The position numbers and the translations under genes were made by a program. Below are positions 19,584 through 29,180 of a stretch of 64,000 nt of DNA, in pieces (the first letter of the stretch is position 1; each line of letters starts with the position of its first letter). Under the pieces are notes generated by a model. It did no database searches. It was given only the letters and a program-made list of their open reading frames with translations, and was not told the origin of the DNA. Source of the stretch: CAWAND01 sp963797485 (GTDB lineage Bacteria; Chloroflexota; Anaerolineae; Anaerolineales; E44-bin32); NCBI GenBank assembly GCA_963797485.1, contig CAWCPF010000001.1, positions 124,001 to 188,000 on the forward strand. Direction: 5' to 3'.

Positions 19584-19835
19584 TTAGACACAACCCTTTT
19601 CTACGAGAGCCTGCCACAGGCGGTCCATGGCGGGGGGTGGCACCTCGACGCGCCCAAGACGGCCGTAGAGCTCCACGGTCTTCCGAGTCGTGTCCACCAC
19701 CACACGGCAGTCTTCACAGCCGGCGAGATGCGCCTCAAGCTCATCGCACAGCGCTTGTTCAAGCGAGCCATCCAGGTAGTCGGAGAGTTCGCCCAGCAGG
19801 GCCTTGCACTCCGGCGTGGCATGGTCGTGGCTCAC
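19584..19835 (-). CDS. putative zinc-finger (zf-HC2) anti-sigma factor
   Basis: 83 residues. It carries the ZAS signature: ELEAHLAGCEDCRVVVD, with an upstream His/Cys pair (HATPEC). The GTG start overlaps the stop of the sigma gene by four bases (GTGA), so the pair is translationally coupled. Such proteins bind and hold ECF sigma factors until thiol oxidation or another signal releases them. There is no membrane segment, so it acts in the cytosol. Short for the family but complete. Confidence 0.8.
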   Translation of the reverse strand: MSHDHATPECKALLGELSDYLDGSLEQALCDELEAHLAGCEDCRVVVDTTRKTVELYGRLGRVEVPPPAMDRLWQALVEKGCV

Positions 19836-20431
19836 GTTGATGCCGCCTGGGTGAAGTAGCTGTTCAGGGCCACCCGCAGGCTCAGGCGCGCCCGGTGCAG
19901 GCGGACCTTGAGCGCTCCGGGTGTGATCTCGAGCGCCTCGGCCGCCTCGTCGGTGGACAGGCCCTCGATGTCCCGCAATACGAAGGCGGACCTCAAGACT
20001 TCGGGAAGGTCGTCCAGGGCTCGCTCGAGCTCCCCGCGGAGTTCGTCGCTCAACACATCGGTCTCCGGCTGGTCGCCCCAAGCGCCGGTCAAGCCGGTCT
20101 GCAATTGGTCGGCGTCGAATTCGGCGTTGTCGTCGAAGGAGACCATGCCGGGTTGGTGTTTCCGGAGACGCATCAAGCCCTGATTGGTGGCTATGCGATA
20201 GAGCCAGGTGCCCAGGCTTGAACGCGCCTCAAAGCCCTCGACGGCGCGGCAGGCGGCGATCAGGGTCTCCTGGAGCACCTCCTCGGCCTCGTTTGGGTGA
20301 CCGGTCAGGCGCAGCGCCACGCCGTAGATCCGGCTGGCGTACCTTTCCACCAGATCCGTGCATGCGGCGCGATTTCCGTGTCTGAGGGCCTCAACGAGCT
20401 GGATCTCTTGTTCGTCCATGACGGGAGGCAT
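19832..20431 (-). CDS. ECF RNA polymerase sigma factor (sigma-70 family)
   Basis: 199 residues. Region 2 runs about 10-80: LVERYASRIYGVALRLTGH, the NEAEEVLQETLIAACRAVEG helix and SSLGTWLYRIATNQGLMRL. Region 4 runs about 130-190: LDDLPEVLRSAFVLRDIEGL, STDEAAEALEITPGALKVRL. An acidic linker separates them. It directs RNA polymerase to stress promoters under control of the coupled zf-HC2 anti-sigma. The ATG at 20429-20431 lacks a clear ribosome site; the next ATG (20419) is an alternative. Targets are unknown; OsmC and PDO next door are candidates. Confidence 0.92.
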   Translation of the reverse strand: MPPVMDEQEIQLVEALRHGNRAACTDLVERYASRIYGVALRLTGHPNEAEEVLQETLIAACRAVEGFEARSSLGTWLYRIATNQGLMRLRKHQPGMVSFDDNAEFDADQLQTGLTGAWGDQPETDVLSDELRGELERALDDLPEVLRSAFVLRDIEGLSTDEAAEALEITPGALKVRLHRARLSLRVALNSYFTQAAST

Positions 20432-20457
20432 TGTAACATCCGCGTCGGCGGGGCCGT

Positions 20458-21300
20458 TCAAGCCCCTCCGGCCGAAGCGCGCCGGCGCCAGCTGTCCGCC
20501 AGGCTCACCAGGAGCACCGAGCACAACCCCAGCACCAGGGCGGCCACATACGCATCGACCGCCTGGCGCTCTTCCAGGGCGCGGAAGATGTACAGGGTGG
20601 CGGTTTCCGTGCGGCCCTGGATGCCGCCTCCGATGACCAACACCGCTCCGAACTCGCCCAAGGCGCGAGCGAATGTCAGGGTCATTCCGTAGATCAGCGC
20701 CACCCATAAAGAAGGCAAGGTCACGCGCACGAAAATCGTCCACGGTCGGGCGCCGAGCGTGGCCGCGGCGGCTTCCTTCTCACGATCCAATCCCAGAATG
20801 GCGGGGATCATCTCGCGCACCATGAACGGCAGCGTGACAAACAGGGTGGCGATAGTCATGCCGGTCACCGAGAAGGCGACCCGCAAGCCGACCTGTGAGA
20901 GCTGTGACCCCATGAATGTGTTTCGTCCGAACAGCAGCAGGAGCATGTATCCGACGACCACCGGGGAAACGGCAAATGGGATATCGATGCTGGCGTTGAA
21001 GACAGCTCGGCCTTTGAACCGGTAGCGTGCCAGCACCCAGGCCGTCAGCGTCCCCAACACAAGCTGCACGACGACGACGATGACGGCGATCTTGAGGCTT
21101 AATCCGAGAGACCTGAGAAAATCGGGATTGCCGAGCGCCGTCAAGACCGGAGACAGCCCGCTCCTGACAGCCCCGACAAACAGGGCCGCCACGGGTGCCA
21201 GCACCAGGATTCCGAGATACAGCATCACGGCCGCGATTAACAGCCGGCCGCCCGCCCCGGCGCGCCGTCCGCGCTTGATGCCTGGTGCTGCCGCGGTCAC
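20458..21300 (-). CDS. cysW: sulfate/thiosulfate ABC transporter permease CysW
   Basis: 280 residues with six membrane helices. The inner-membrane MetI-like signature is EKEAAAATLGARPWTIFVRVTLP; the family-typical MTLTFARALGEFGAVLVIGG follows. The GTG at 21300 overlaps the cysT stop (GTGA) with GGAG upstream, so I prefer it to the earlier in-frame GTG at 21342. Last gene of a minus-strand operon cysA-sbp-cysT-cysW. The oxyanion could also be molybdate or tungstate; permease sequences fit CysT/W best. Confidence 0.9.
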   Translation of the reverse strand: MTAAAPGIKRGRRAGAGGRLLIAAVMLYLGILVLAPVAALFVGAVRSGLSPVLTALGNPDFLRSLGLSLKIAVIVVVVQLVLGTLTAWVLARYRFKGRAVFNASIDIPFAVSPVVVGYMLLLLFGRNTFMGSQLSQVGLRVAFSVTGMTIATLFVTLPFMVREMIPAILGLDREKEAAAATLGARPWTIFVRVTLPSLWVALIYGMTLTFARALGEFGAVLVIGGGIQGRTETATLYIFRALEERQAVDAYVAALVLGLCSVLLVSLADSWRRRASAGGA

Positions 21301-22136
21301 GGACGCCGCTCCAGCCACCGGACCAACCGGGTCGCCAACCACATGACTGCCAGGGCGGTCCCTATCAGGACCACCGACACTGCGCTGGCGCCCAAACGGT
21401 TCTCCGACTCCACCTGCCCCAGGACGTATACCGACGCCACCTGCGAGAAGAGCGGGATGTTGCCGGCCACGATGACCACGGATCCGAATTCACCGACCGC
21501 GCGGGAAAAGGCCAGCATCGACCCGCTGATCAACGGCAGAGAGAGATTGGGGAAGACCACCCGCCAGAAGGTCGTCCACGGACTCGCCCCCATAGTGGCC
21601 GCCGCGTCTTCTTGCTCGCGGTCCAACTCCGCCAATACGGGCTGCACGGAGCGCACCACAAATGGGAAGGTTACGAAAAGCAGCGCCAGCACGATCCCGG
21701 GGGGTGCGAAAATCACGTCCCACCCGAAGCGGGATTTCAGGAACGATCCGAGCCCCGCCTGGGGGCCATAGAGCACTACAAGCATGACTCCCGTGACCAG
21801 GGTCGGTATCGCCAGGGGCAGATCGACCAGGACGTTGACCACTCGCTTGAGAGGGAATTCGTAGCGAACGAGGACATAGGCGGTCGCCAGACCCATGGCG
21901 CCGTTGATGAGCGTCATCAGGCCGGATGTCCACAAAGTCAATCGGATCGCGTGCGCGGCAATCGGGAGCGTGACCTGATGCCAAAACTCACTCAATCCCC
22001 GGCTGAAGCCATCCTGGAGAATGACGGCCAGGGGCAGCAGAATCAAGACACTGATGTAGATCAGGGATGTCAGCTGTATGCCCAGCGAACTCGTGAGGCG
22101 CCTGCGCCCCAGGCTTGCCGGACCGGACGAGTTCAT
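21297..22136 (-). CDS. cysT: sulfate/thiosulfate ABC transporter permease CysT
   Basis: 279 residues, six membrane helices. Signature DREQEDAAATMGASPWTTFW and the CysT-typical FSRAVGEFGSVVIVAGNIP. The periplasmic-side LPLAIPTLVTGVMLVVLYGP segment is conserved in CysT/U. The ATG overlaps the stop of the binding-protein gene (ATGA) and has AAGGA immediately upstream. It pairs with CysW to form the channel. Confidence 0.92.
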   Translation of the reverse strand: MNSSGPASLGRRRLTSSLGIQLTSLIYISVLILLPLAVILQDGFSRGLSEFWHQVTLPIAAHAIRLTLWTSGLMTLINGAMGLATAYVLVRYEFPLKRVVNVLVDLPLAIPTLVTGVMLVVLYGPQAGLGSFLKSRFGWDVIFAPPGIVLALLFVTFPFVVRSVQPVLAELDREQEDAAATMGASPWTTFWRVVFPNLSLPLISGSMLAFSRAVGEFGSVVIVAGNIPLFSQVASVYVLGQVESENRLGASAVSVVLIGTALAVMWLATRLVRWLERRP

Positions 22137-23173
22137 TTTCCTTGGCCTTGAGTCTCGGTGATAGCCAGTGTGTACACGCCGTCCGGCCCAAACATGGCCG
22201 GCGTGGCCTCCGCCCAGCCGCCGAACTCTGCAATTGTGAACAGATCAGGGACGGACGCAAACTCGCCGGCCGTCTGTTCGGCCACACCCGGATCCACGGG
22301 TCGCAGGCCATACTTGGCAAACACAGCCTGGGCTTCGGGCGTGAACAGGAAATCAACAAACGCCTCCGCCAACTCATGCGTGCCATGTGCGTCCGCATAG
22401 GCATCTACTACAGCTACCGGGTTCTCAATCAAAATGGTGGAGGACGGCAGCACCATTTCGTAGTCCTGCCCCTGCTGTTGGCCCACCAGAATCTCGTTCT
22501 CATAGGTAATGGCCACGTCGCCAACGCCTTGCTCAAAGTTTGTGATGCTCTCACGCGCCCCTTTGTCCATGGCGGTGACATTTCGCAGGACGGAGACCAG
22601 GAAGCCTCGCGCCGCGTTCGGGTCGTTCCCAGGCACGCTTTCGACATGACCTCGCAATGCGGCGCCGTACAGGGCCAGCACGTTCCACATGGCGCCACCG
22701 CTGGTCTCCGGATTGGGGGTCAGCACCTGGACTCCCGGTGCCGCCAGGTCTGCCCAGCCCGTGATATGACGCGGGTTCCCGCTCCGCACGGCCAGCGCCA
22801 CGACGGATGTAGTCACAATCCCACGATTCGGGTCCGACTGCCAATCGCTGCTGATCAACCCGGCCTCGGCAATCCGGGTGACATCCTCCTCGAGGGATAG
22901 CGCCACGACATCCGCTTCGAAACCGCCCACCACGGCTCGCGATTGTGCGCCTGATCCGAGATAGGACTCTTCGAAGGTGACGGTTTGTCCTGTCTTGGCT
23001 TTCCATGCCGCGGCGAACAAGGGCAGCACCTCGGCATAGGCTTCTCGCGGAGTGGTGTATGCCGCCAGCACCAAAGTGACCGATCCGGGGTTGGAGGTCG
23101 GGGCACCTCCGCAAGCCCCGGCCAGCACACTCAACACGAACACGAGACTGCGGGCAATCCGTGCGGTGTTCAT
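22133..23173 (-). CDS. sulfate-binding lipoprotein of ABC transporter
   Basis: 346 residues. The signal peptide ends in LAGAC (lipobox), so the protein is membrane-anchored, as expected for a monoderm or Chloroflexota envelope. The mature part matches the sulfate-binding family: VTFEESYLGSGAQSRAVVGG, ADVVALSLEEDV, NPETSGGAMWNVL and NFEQGVGDVAITYENE form the anion site. Three ATG codons (23188, 23179, 23173) are possible starts; the last gives the cleanest signal peptide. It delivers substrate to CysT/CysW. Confidence 0.9.
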   Translation of the reverse strand: MNTARIARSLVFVLSVLAGACGGAPTSNPGSVTLVLAAYTTPREAYAEVLPLFAAAWKAKTGQTVTFEESYLGSGAQSRAVVGGFEADVVALSLEEDVTRIAEAGLISSDWQSDPNRGIVTTSVVALAVRSGNPRHITGWADLAAPGVQVLTPNPETSGGAMWNVLALYGAALRGHVESVPGNDPNAARGFLVSVLRNVTAMDKGARESITNFEQGVGDVAITYENEILVGQQQGQDYEMVLPSSTILIENPVAVVDAYADAHGTHELAEAFVDFLFTPEAQAVFAKYGLRPVDPGVAEQTAGEFASVPDLFTIAEFGGWAEATPAMFGPDGVYTLAITETQGQGK

Positions 23174-23206
23174 CTCCATTGGCTCCATTTTCGGTGCGGC
23201 CCGGAT

Positions 23207-25090
23207 TCACGCTCTCCGGCGCCGAGGGAACTGAGATCGGATGATCAAGTATGAACCGGACAGGCCGGAGTTCACCACGCGCTCAACCACCCCGCTCAAC
23301 GACAGCTGGCCGTCCAGATCCGGAAGCGGGGCCCCCATGACAACCAGGTCGTACGCCTGGCGATGCATGGCATTGAGGATGACCTCGGCAGATGCACCGA
23401 CTTCGACGTGCGCCTCGGCCCGGACACCAAACAACCGCAGACTTTGCAGGCTGGCCTGGGCAAAACGCTCGGCCCGCTCTCGGCGCGCCTCGGGTTCGGC
23501 TCCGGTTTCTACCACCGTGAGCAGGCTGACCGAGGATCCCAGATGCCGCAGGAGCCGCCCTGAAAACAGCACATCTTCCTTGGCCGGCTCGCCTCCGGTG
23601 ACGCACAATAGCACCCTCTCAATTCGCGCCTGAGGCCTGGCCGCCAACAGCACGTGGTGGTCACCCGCCTGCAGCATGCGCGCCGGGAGTTCCATCCCTA
23701 CCTCGGGCGCCCATCCCAGAATCAGGACGTCATGCGGTCCGCCCAGCTCGATATCGGCCATACCCCCGGGAGAGGGAGCCTCCTCGGTCCGCAATGTCAG
23801 GGAAGCCATGCCGCTGCCCAATTGTTTGCGCGCCTCGGGCAGATATTCCTGCATGGCGGCTTCTGCCAGCCCGATCCCCAGCAACTCTACCCGGGCGTGC
23901 GCCATCCTCGAGAGATATCCCCCCAAAGCCAGCGCATGACCGCTGGGCGCGGATCCATCCACCACAATGATCAGGCTCATTCCCGGGTGTGACAGGGCAT
24001 GCAGCCGCCGCACACCCACCCAGGCTTCGCTTCCGGGCTGCAAAGGAAACCGGGCTGCCTGATCCGGTGGACGGCTGGCTTCGATCACGATATTCGGCTG
24101 GCCGAACGGCACCTCCGGCGCAATCGGCCGCACCCCCGAAATGGCCGGCAGCTCGAGCCGAAGGTGTTCAGAAGGACCACTAAATCCCGTCTCGACCACA
24201 CGCCCCCGGCCGAGCGACGGACACTCCAGGGCTTCTCGATCCGGCGTCAGGGCGACGTCCTCCGGGCGAAAGAGCAGCTGGACGCGCCCGTCGGTGCTCA
24301 GTTGTTCGGTTTCAGCGGGCAGCGGGAATAAATGACCCCCGATGTTGATCTGGCCCTGCGTCGTTTGGCCTAACAGCAGATTGGCCGTGCCCAGGAAGGA
24401 GGCCACAAACTCGGTCTTGGGCCGAGTATACAGAGTCTCTGGCGTGCCCTGTTCGATCAGCCGTCCGTAGCTCATGACACCGATGCGATCGCCCAGGTCG
24501 AAGGCCTCATCCTGATCATGCGTCACCAGAATCGTGGCCACACCGAGACGCCGCTGCACCGATTTAAGGATGCGCCGAAGTTCAACTCAAATCTTGGCGT
24601 CCAGCGCCCCCAGCGGTTCGTCGAGCAGCAGGACGTCAGGGTTGAGCGCCAGGGCTCGGGCCAACGCCACGCGCTGCTGCTGGCCGCCAGACAGCTGCTG
24701 GGGCATGCGGTTGGCGAAACCGACCAGACCGACCAGATCGAGAAGTTCGTCGCGGCGCTTCTGCCGCTCAGCCTTCGGAAGGCGCCGGATGTTCAGGCCG
24801 AATTCGATGTTTTGGGCCACAGTCATGTGATGGAAGAGTGCGTAGTGCTGGAACACAAACCCCACGTTCCGATCCTGCGGTGGAAACGTCGTCACCTCGT
24901 CGCCATGCAGCCACACGCGCCCCTTTTCGGCGCTGACCAGGCCGGCAATAATGTTGAGCACGGTCGTCTTCCCGCACCCGCTCGGGCCCAACAGAACAAA
25001 GAACTCGCCGTCCCGCACGTCAAGACTGACGTCGTTGACGACGATTTGTTGTTCGTAGCGCATGGTGGCATTCTGTAAGACAATCGACAT
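23207..25090 (-). CDS. cysA: CysA-type ABC ATPase fused to two universal-stress-like domains, with an in-frame TGA
   Basis: 627 codons. The ATPase (about 1-230) has Walker A LLGPSGCGKTT, LSGGQQQRVALARALALNPD, Walker B DVLLLDEPLGALDAK and H-loop LVTHDQDEA. A TOBE-like region follows (about 240-370), and without any stop the frame continues from MSLIIVVDGSAPSGHAL into two alpha/beta domains resembling UspA; the second ends PLPDLDGQLSLSGVVERVV. At 24587-24589 the frame is interrupted by TGA just after LDAKI, where the family has an arginine; CGA to TGA explains it. Everything downstream stays in frame. The Usp part may sense energy or stress state (inference). First gene of the transporter operon. 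Confidence 0.85.
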
Positions 25091-25201
25091 GTGACGTCCA
25101 TGGCGGGCCGGAAGAAACACGGCCCGCCCATCAAAGTCCCACATTGCGCCCCTGGATACAAGTGATTTTTGCCACCAGTCTAAGCCGGACGGCGTGATGG
25201 T

Positions 25202-25219
25202 ATGTGAAACATTTCACAA
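25202..25219. promoter_or_regulatory. TGTGA-N6-TCACA palindrome, copy 2 (CRP/Rex-like site)
   Basis: Reads ATGTGAAACATTTCACAA, with a perfect 7-bp inverted repeat around CA. It sits in the divergent intergenic region between cysA (start 25090) and the DUF2277 gene (start 25301), about 110 and 80 bases from the two start codons, a normal place for an operator or activator site. Confidence 0.6.
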
Positions 25220-25300
25220 GTTCGTTCCCCACGAGCCTTAACAGAAGTGTGATAGAACGGGTCGAGCATGTGACCCCTGACGATTGACTGGAGGGATCCT

Positions 25301-25504
25301 ATGTGCCGGAGCATCAAAACTCTCAGAAGGCCCGGTGACGCCCCCACCGACGAGGAAATTCGCGACGCCGCGCTGCAGTACGTTCGCAAGATCAGCGGCT
25401 ACCGCAAGCCATCGCACAAGAATTCGGCCGCCTTCGATGCCGCCGTGGACAACGTCGCCCGCGCCTCACGCCAACTGCTCGCAGGATTGAACCTTACCGC
25501 CTGA
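25301..25504 (+). CDS. DUF2277 family protein
   Basis: 67 residues, matching the short DUF2277 family from MCRSIKTL at the N-terminus through TDEEIRDAALQYVRKISGY to a C-terminal AVDNVARASRQLL helix. Biochemical role unknown; homologues are small soluble proteins often annotated only as DUF. GGAGG precedes the ATG by seven bases. The N-terminal Cys next to the initiator Met is conserved in the family. Confidence 0.85.
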   Translation: MCRSIKTLRRPGDAPTDEEIRDAALQYVRKISGYRKPSHKNSAAFDAAVDNVARASRQLLAGLNLTA

Positions 25505-25597
25505 TGTGACCCGCGCCCTGGCGAACTGACGGAACGAGGATGGTGCCCTATCGGGTCCTCAGTGCTATGATGGACCATCACCGCATCGGAGTGGAAC

Positions 25598-26461
25598 ATG
25601 ACGTTTGACGGCAAACGGGCCCTGATCACGGGCGGCTCGAGCGGCATTGGCTTGGCCCTGGCCCAACACCTGGTGGCGGACGGCGCCCAGGTCACTATCC
25701 TGGCCAGACACCCGGAGCGGCTAAAGCAAGCCGTCGTTGAACTGGGGAAGGCGCGTGTCGTCCCGGGCCAAGCGATCGAATCCGTGACCGCTGACGTCAG
25801 CGATTCTGCGGCCGTGACCGCCGCCCTCCAGCCCATGTTGGACGGGGCCAGGCTGCCCGACCTGCTCATCAACAGCGCCGGGGCGGCTCACCCAGGTTAC
25901 GTCCAAGAGCTGGACGCCAAGATCTTTCACTGGATGATGGACGTCAACTACTTTGGCACCGTGCACGTGACCCAGACTCTGCTGCCGCGCATGCTGAACC
26001 GCGGCAGCGGTCACATTGTCAACATCTCATCGGTGGCCGGATTCATGGCCGTCTTCGGATACACCGCGTACGGAGCCTCCAAGTTTGCCGTGCGGGGTTA
26101 CTCTGATGCACTGCGCGCCGAGCTGAAAGGCACTGGGTTGGATGTGTCGATTGTTTATCCCCCCGATACTCAGACGCCTCAACTCGACTACGAGAACCAG
26201 TTCAAACCGGCCGAAACCGTAGCCTTGGAGGGCGATCCCAAACCACTCAGCGCGGAGGCGGTAGCCGCAGAGATACTGAAGGGCATCGCTCGCCGCCGTT
26301 ACGCCATCATTCCAGGCTTCGAGGGGAAGCTTTTCTATTGGCTCTCCGGCGCGCTGGGAACCGGGCTTTATCCGGTGATGGATTTCATGGTCGCCCGCGC
26401 TCGGGCATCCGCCCGCAAAGTTGAGTCTGAACGCCCTCATCGCACTGCCGGAGGAGAGTAA
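25598..26461 (+). CDS. short-chain dehydrogenase resembling 3-ketodihydrosphingosine reductase (KDSR)
   Basis: 287 residues. Rossmann motif ITGGSSGIGLALAQHL, NSAGAAHPG, a catalytic Ser in VNISSVAG and the pair AYGASKFAVRGYSDALRAEL. The strand VYPPDTQTPQLDYENQFKP closely matches the YPPDTDTPGF..EN..KP signature of eukaryotic KDSR (family knowledge), and a C-terminal hydrophobic segment (about 245-270) could anchor it to membrane. It would reduce 3-ketosphinganine to sphinganine with NADPH. The next gene, 4 bp downstream, is a serine palmitoyltransferase-like enzyme that would make the substrate. Start has GGAG. Confidence 0.78.
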   Translation: MTFDGKRALITGGSSGIGLALAQHLVADGAQVTILARHPERLKQAVVELGKARVVPGQAIESVTADVSDSAAVTAALQPMLDGARLPDLLINSAGAAHPGYVQELDAKIFHWMMDVNYFGTVHVTQTLLPRMLNRGSGHIVNISSVAGFMAVFGYTAYGASKFAVRGYSDALRAELKGTGLDVSIVYPPDTQTPQLDYENQFKPAETVALEGDPKPLSAEAVAAEILKGIARRRYAIIPGFEGKLFYWLSGALGTGLYPVMDFMVARARASARKVESERPHRTAGGE

Positions 26462-26465
26462 GCAC

Positions 26466-27648
26466 ATGGACTTGTTCGAGAAATGCGATCAGTATACGGT
26501 CGCCAGGGAAGCGCAGGCGGGCGGCTACTATCCCTATTTCATCCCTCTGGCCGAGAGCGAAGGCGCCGAGGCGACCTACCAGGGTCACCGGCTTATTATG
26601 TGCGGTTCGAACAACTACCTTGGACTGACCACCCATCCCAAGGTCAGGCGGGCCTCCATCGAAGCCATCGAGCGATTTGGCACAAGCTGCACCGGCTCGC
26701 GGTTTCTCAATGGCACGCTTGAGATGCACGAGGAGCTCGAGCGCAAGCTGGCCGAGTGGGTCGGGAAGCAGGCCGCCCTGGTCTTTTCGACCGGCATGCA
26801 GACCAATCTGGGGGTCATCAGCGCCCTGGTCGGACGGGGCGATACCGTGGTCATGGACAAGGAAGACCACGCCAGCATTGTGGACGGCGCGCTGGCTGAG
26901 TTATGGGGAGACCAAGCGCTATCGCCACAACGACATGGCCGATCTGGAACGCGTGCTGGCCGGGCTGCCCAAGGAGAAAGGCATCCTGCTGGTCGTCGAT
27001 GGGCTGTTCAGCATGGGCGGCGATCTGGCCGACCTGCCCCAGATTGTGGTCCTGTGCCAGAAGTACGGGGCTCGGGTCATGGTCGATGACGCCCACGGCA
27101 TGGGCGTCCTCGGCCAGGGCCGGGGCACAGCCGCCCACTTCGAGGTCACCGATCAAGTTGACTTGATCATGTCAACCTTCAGCAAGTCGTTCGCCTCGCT
27201 GGGCGGCTTCATCGCCGGGGACGAGGCGGTGATCCACTACATCAAGCACCACGCCCGGTCGTTGATCTTCAGCGCCAGCATGCCGCCATCAAACACGGCC
27301 GCCGTGTTGGCGGCCCTGGAGGTCATGCACGAGGAGCCCGAAAGAATCCAGAGGGTCAACGACATTGCCTTGAGGATGCGCCAGGGGTATCGGGAGCTCG
27401 GGTTTGACACCGGGCCCTCCGTCTCACCCGTAGTGCCGATCATGATCGGCGACACGATGCGGACCATTGCCATGTGGAGGGGGTTGTTTGACGCCGGCGT
27501 CTTCGTCAACCCGGTCCTGTCGCCGGCCGTGCCGGAAGGGCAAGAACTCCTGCGCACCAGCTACATGGCGACACATTCCGATGAACAGCTCGACCAGGTG
27601 CTGGAGACCTTTGGCCGGATCGGACGCAACGTGGGGATCGTCGCCTGA
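26466..27648 (+). CDS. serine palmitoyltransferase-like PLP enzyme (alpha-oxoamine synthase), one-base frameshift
   Basis: 393 residues after correction, normal for the AOS family (KBL/SPT/BioF). Motifs: GSNNYLGLTTHPKV, TSCTGSRFLNGTLEMHEELE, FSTGMQTNLG, DDAHGMGVLG and the PLP lysine in STFSKSFASLGGFIAG. The stretch HHARSLIFSASMPPSNTAAV and the C-terminal VFVNPVLSPAVP match bacterial (Bacteroidota-type) serine palmitoyltransferase better than 2-amino-3-ketobutyrate ligase. One extra base at about 26893 shifts the frame; removal restores VDGARLSYGETKRYRHNDM. GGAGGAG precedes the ATG. It would condense serine and an acyl-CoA/ACP to 3-ketosphinganine. Confidence 0.82.
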
Positions 27649-27652
27649 GCTT

Positions 27653-28820
27653 TCAGCGCCATATCATCAGATACGGGTTTTCGCCGACGACGTGACGCCC
27701 CTCGTCAAACCGCGTCGGTGAAAAAAGCGATACGTCCACGGTCTTGGGTGCGCCCTCGATGATCCACTCAGCCATGCAGGCGCCCACGGCCGGCGCTGTC
27801 TTGAATCCCGTCCCACTGAAGCCGCAGTCGAGCACATAGCCTTCTGGACCATAAGGACCCAGCATCGGGAATTGATCCGGTGTGATACCGTCGTAGCCTC
27901 CGTGGGCGCTGTGCAGGCTGGCGTTTTCCATAGACGGGATCCGGCGGCAGATGCGGTCAACCGCGCGTTCGACAAAACCGGGCAGAGCATGATCGGCATC
28001 TCCGTCCGGCGACTGGCCCAAGCGGATTACCGTCCTCGAGGCCAACCAGCGTCAACTCGCCTTCGGGGCGGAAATACATCTCGTTGGGCTCATCGATCAC
28101 CGTCGGGTGGCTGGGCCCCATCTCCTTTGGCCGAACAACGAACATGGTGTCATGCCGCCAGGTATCGAGCGGAAGTTCGACCCCTGCCAGGTTGTTCAAC
28201 TGGCGCGCCCAGGCGCCGGCGGCGTTGACGACCATCGGGGCCGACACCGCGCCCTGGCTGGTCTGGATGCCTTTGACGCGCCCACCGTCGATCAGGACGC
28301 CGGTTACGCTGCAGTCCTGTCTGAGCTCGGCGCCCATCCGGCGGGCTGCGCTCATGAGGGAAGAAGCCGCAGTCGTCGGATCCGCGTAGCCTGACTCGGG
28401 TTCGTAGGCAGCCACTTCAACTTCCTCAACCGAGAACGCGGGCGCCAGTCTCTGGACGTCGTCCGGTCCAACCAGCAGGCTTGGGATGCCGATGTCCTGG
28501 TGCATGCGGACATTGGCCCTGAGTGCCTCGGTGTGCTCGGGAGAGACAAATTGGATGAAGCCGGTTCGAGTAAATCCACACGCCCCCCCCACCCGCTCGC
28601 TCCAGTCGACAAAGTAATGATACGAGGCCCAGGCAAGCTCCGAGCTCTGGCGCTGGTCGTAGTGCATCCGCACCAGGCCGCTCGAGCGGCCGGTGGCCCC
28701 GGCGCCCACGACATTCCTCTCGACCACCAGGGCTTTTACCCCGCGCTCAGCCAAGTGAAAAGCCAGGCTGGCGCCGTGGATGCCGCCGCCCACGATGATG
28801 ATCTCGGCTGTGTCCGTCAT
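27653..28820 (-). CDS. FAD-dependent amine oxidase (DadA/SoxB-like), one-base frameshift
   Basis: 388 residues after correction. The DAO-family FAD fold starts with IIIVGGGIHGASLAFHLAERG and VERNVVGAGATGRSSGLVRM, typical of sarcosine oxidase beta and glycine oxidases; VNAAGAWARQL lies midway and GYVLDCGFSGTGFKTAPAVG closes the FAD site. It would oxidise a secondary amine or D-amino acid to an imine with H2O2 or electron transfer; substrate unknown. The frame breaks at about 28017, where one extra base between LEDGNPLG and QSPDGDADHALPG explains both halves. Start has GAGGAG. Convergent with the palmitoyltransferase gene. Confidence 0.85.
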
Positions 28821-28998
28821 GGGTGCTCTCCTCGGTGGCTCGGGGGGATTGCCGCTTCCTGCCTCGGCCCGATTGTGCTTCCGTGCGCGCCGGCGGGCAA
28901 CCGACAATCATCACATGATTTCACGCCGGTTTTCGGGCAGGGCGGGTCCGCCCAAGTGGCACAAAGGAAACCGTGGCGAATGGGCGCGACACGTGAGG

Positions 28999-29071
28999 CG
29001 CCCCCAGCAGGAGTTGAACCTGCAACCTACGGATTAGAAGTCCGTCGCTCTGTCCATTGAGCTATGGGGGC
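28999..29071 (-). tRNA. tRNA-Arg (anticodon TCT)
   Basis: 73 nt, complete cloverleaf: 7-bp acceptor (GCCCCCA/TGGGGGC), anticodon stem ACGGA/TCCGT around CTTCTAA, and T-loop TTCAACT. Discriminator G. CCA is not encoded. It reads AGA/AGG codons. Confidence 0.97.
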
Positions 29072-29124
29072 TTGGCGGCCCGATTATAGCCCACGTGGAA
29101 TTGCACATCGCGAGGTTAAAGGCC

Positions 29125-29149
29125 AGCTCCCGGCCTAGGGCCGGGAGCT
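29125..29149 (-). terminator. intrinsic terminator after the repeat-protein gene
   Basis: Perfect 11-bp stem AGCTCCCGGCC/GGCCGGGAGCT with a 3-nt loop, followed on the minus strand by GGCCTTTAA. It lies 32 bases after the stop of the gene ending at 29181. Confidence 0.6.
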
Positions 29150-29180
29150 TCGGAGGAGAGAGACGCACACCCGCAAGTTC

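Noticed and set aside
24587..24589. Selenocysteine decoding of the in-frame TGA, given the tRNA-Sec in the window
   Set aside because: The position is a conserved arginine in CysA-type ATPases, not a Cys/redox site, and no SECIS-like hairpin stands out after it; a C-to-T change or read error is simpler.
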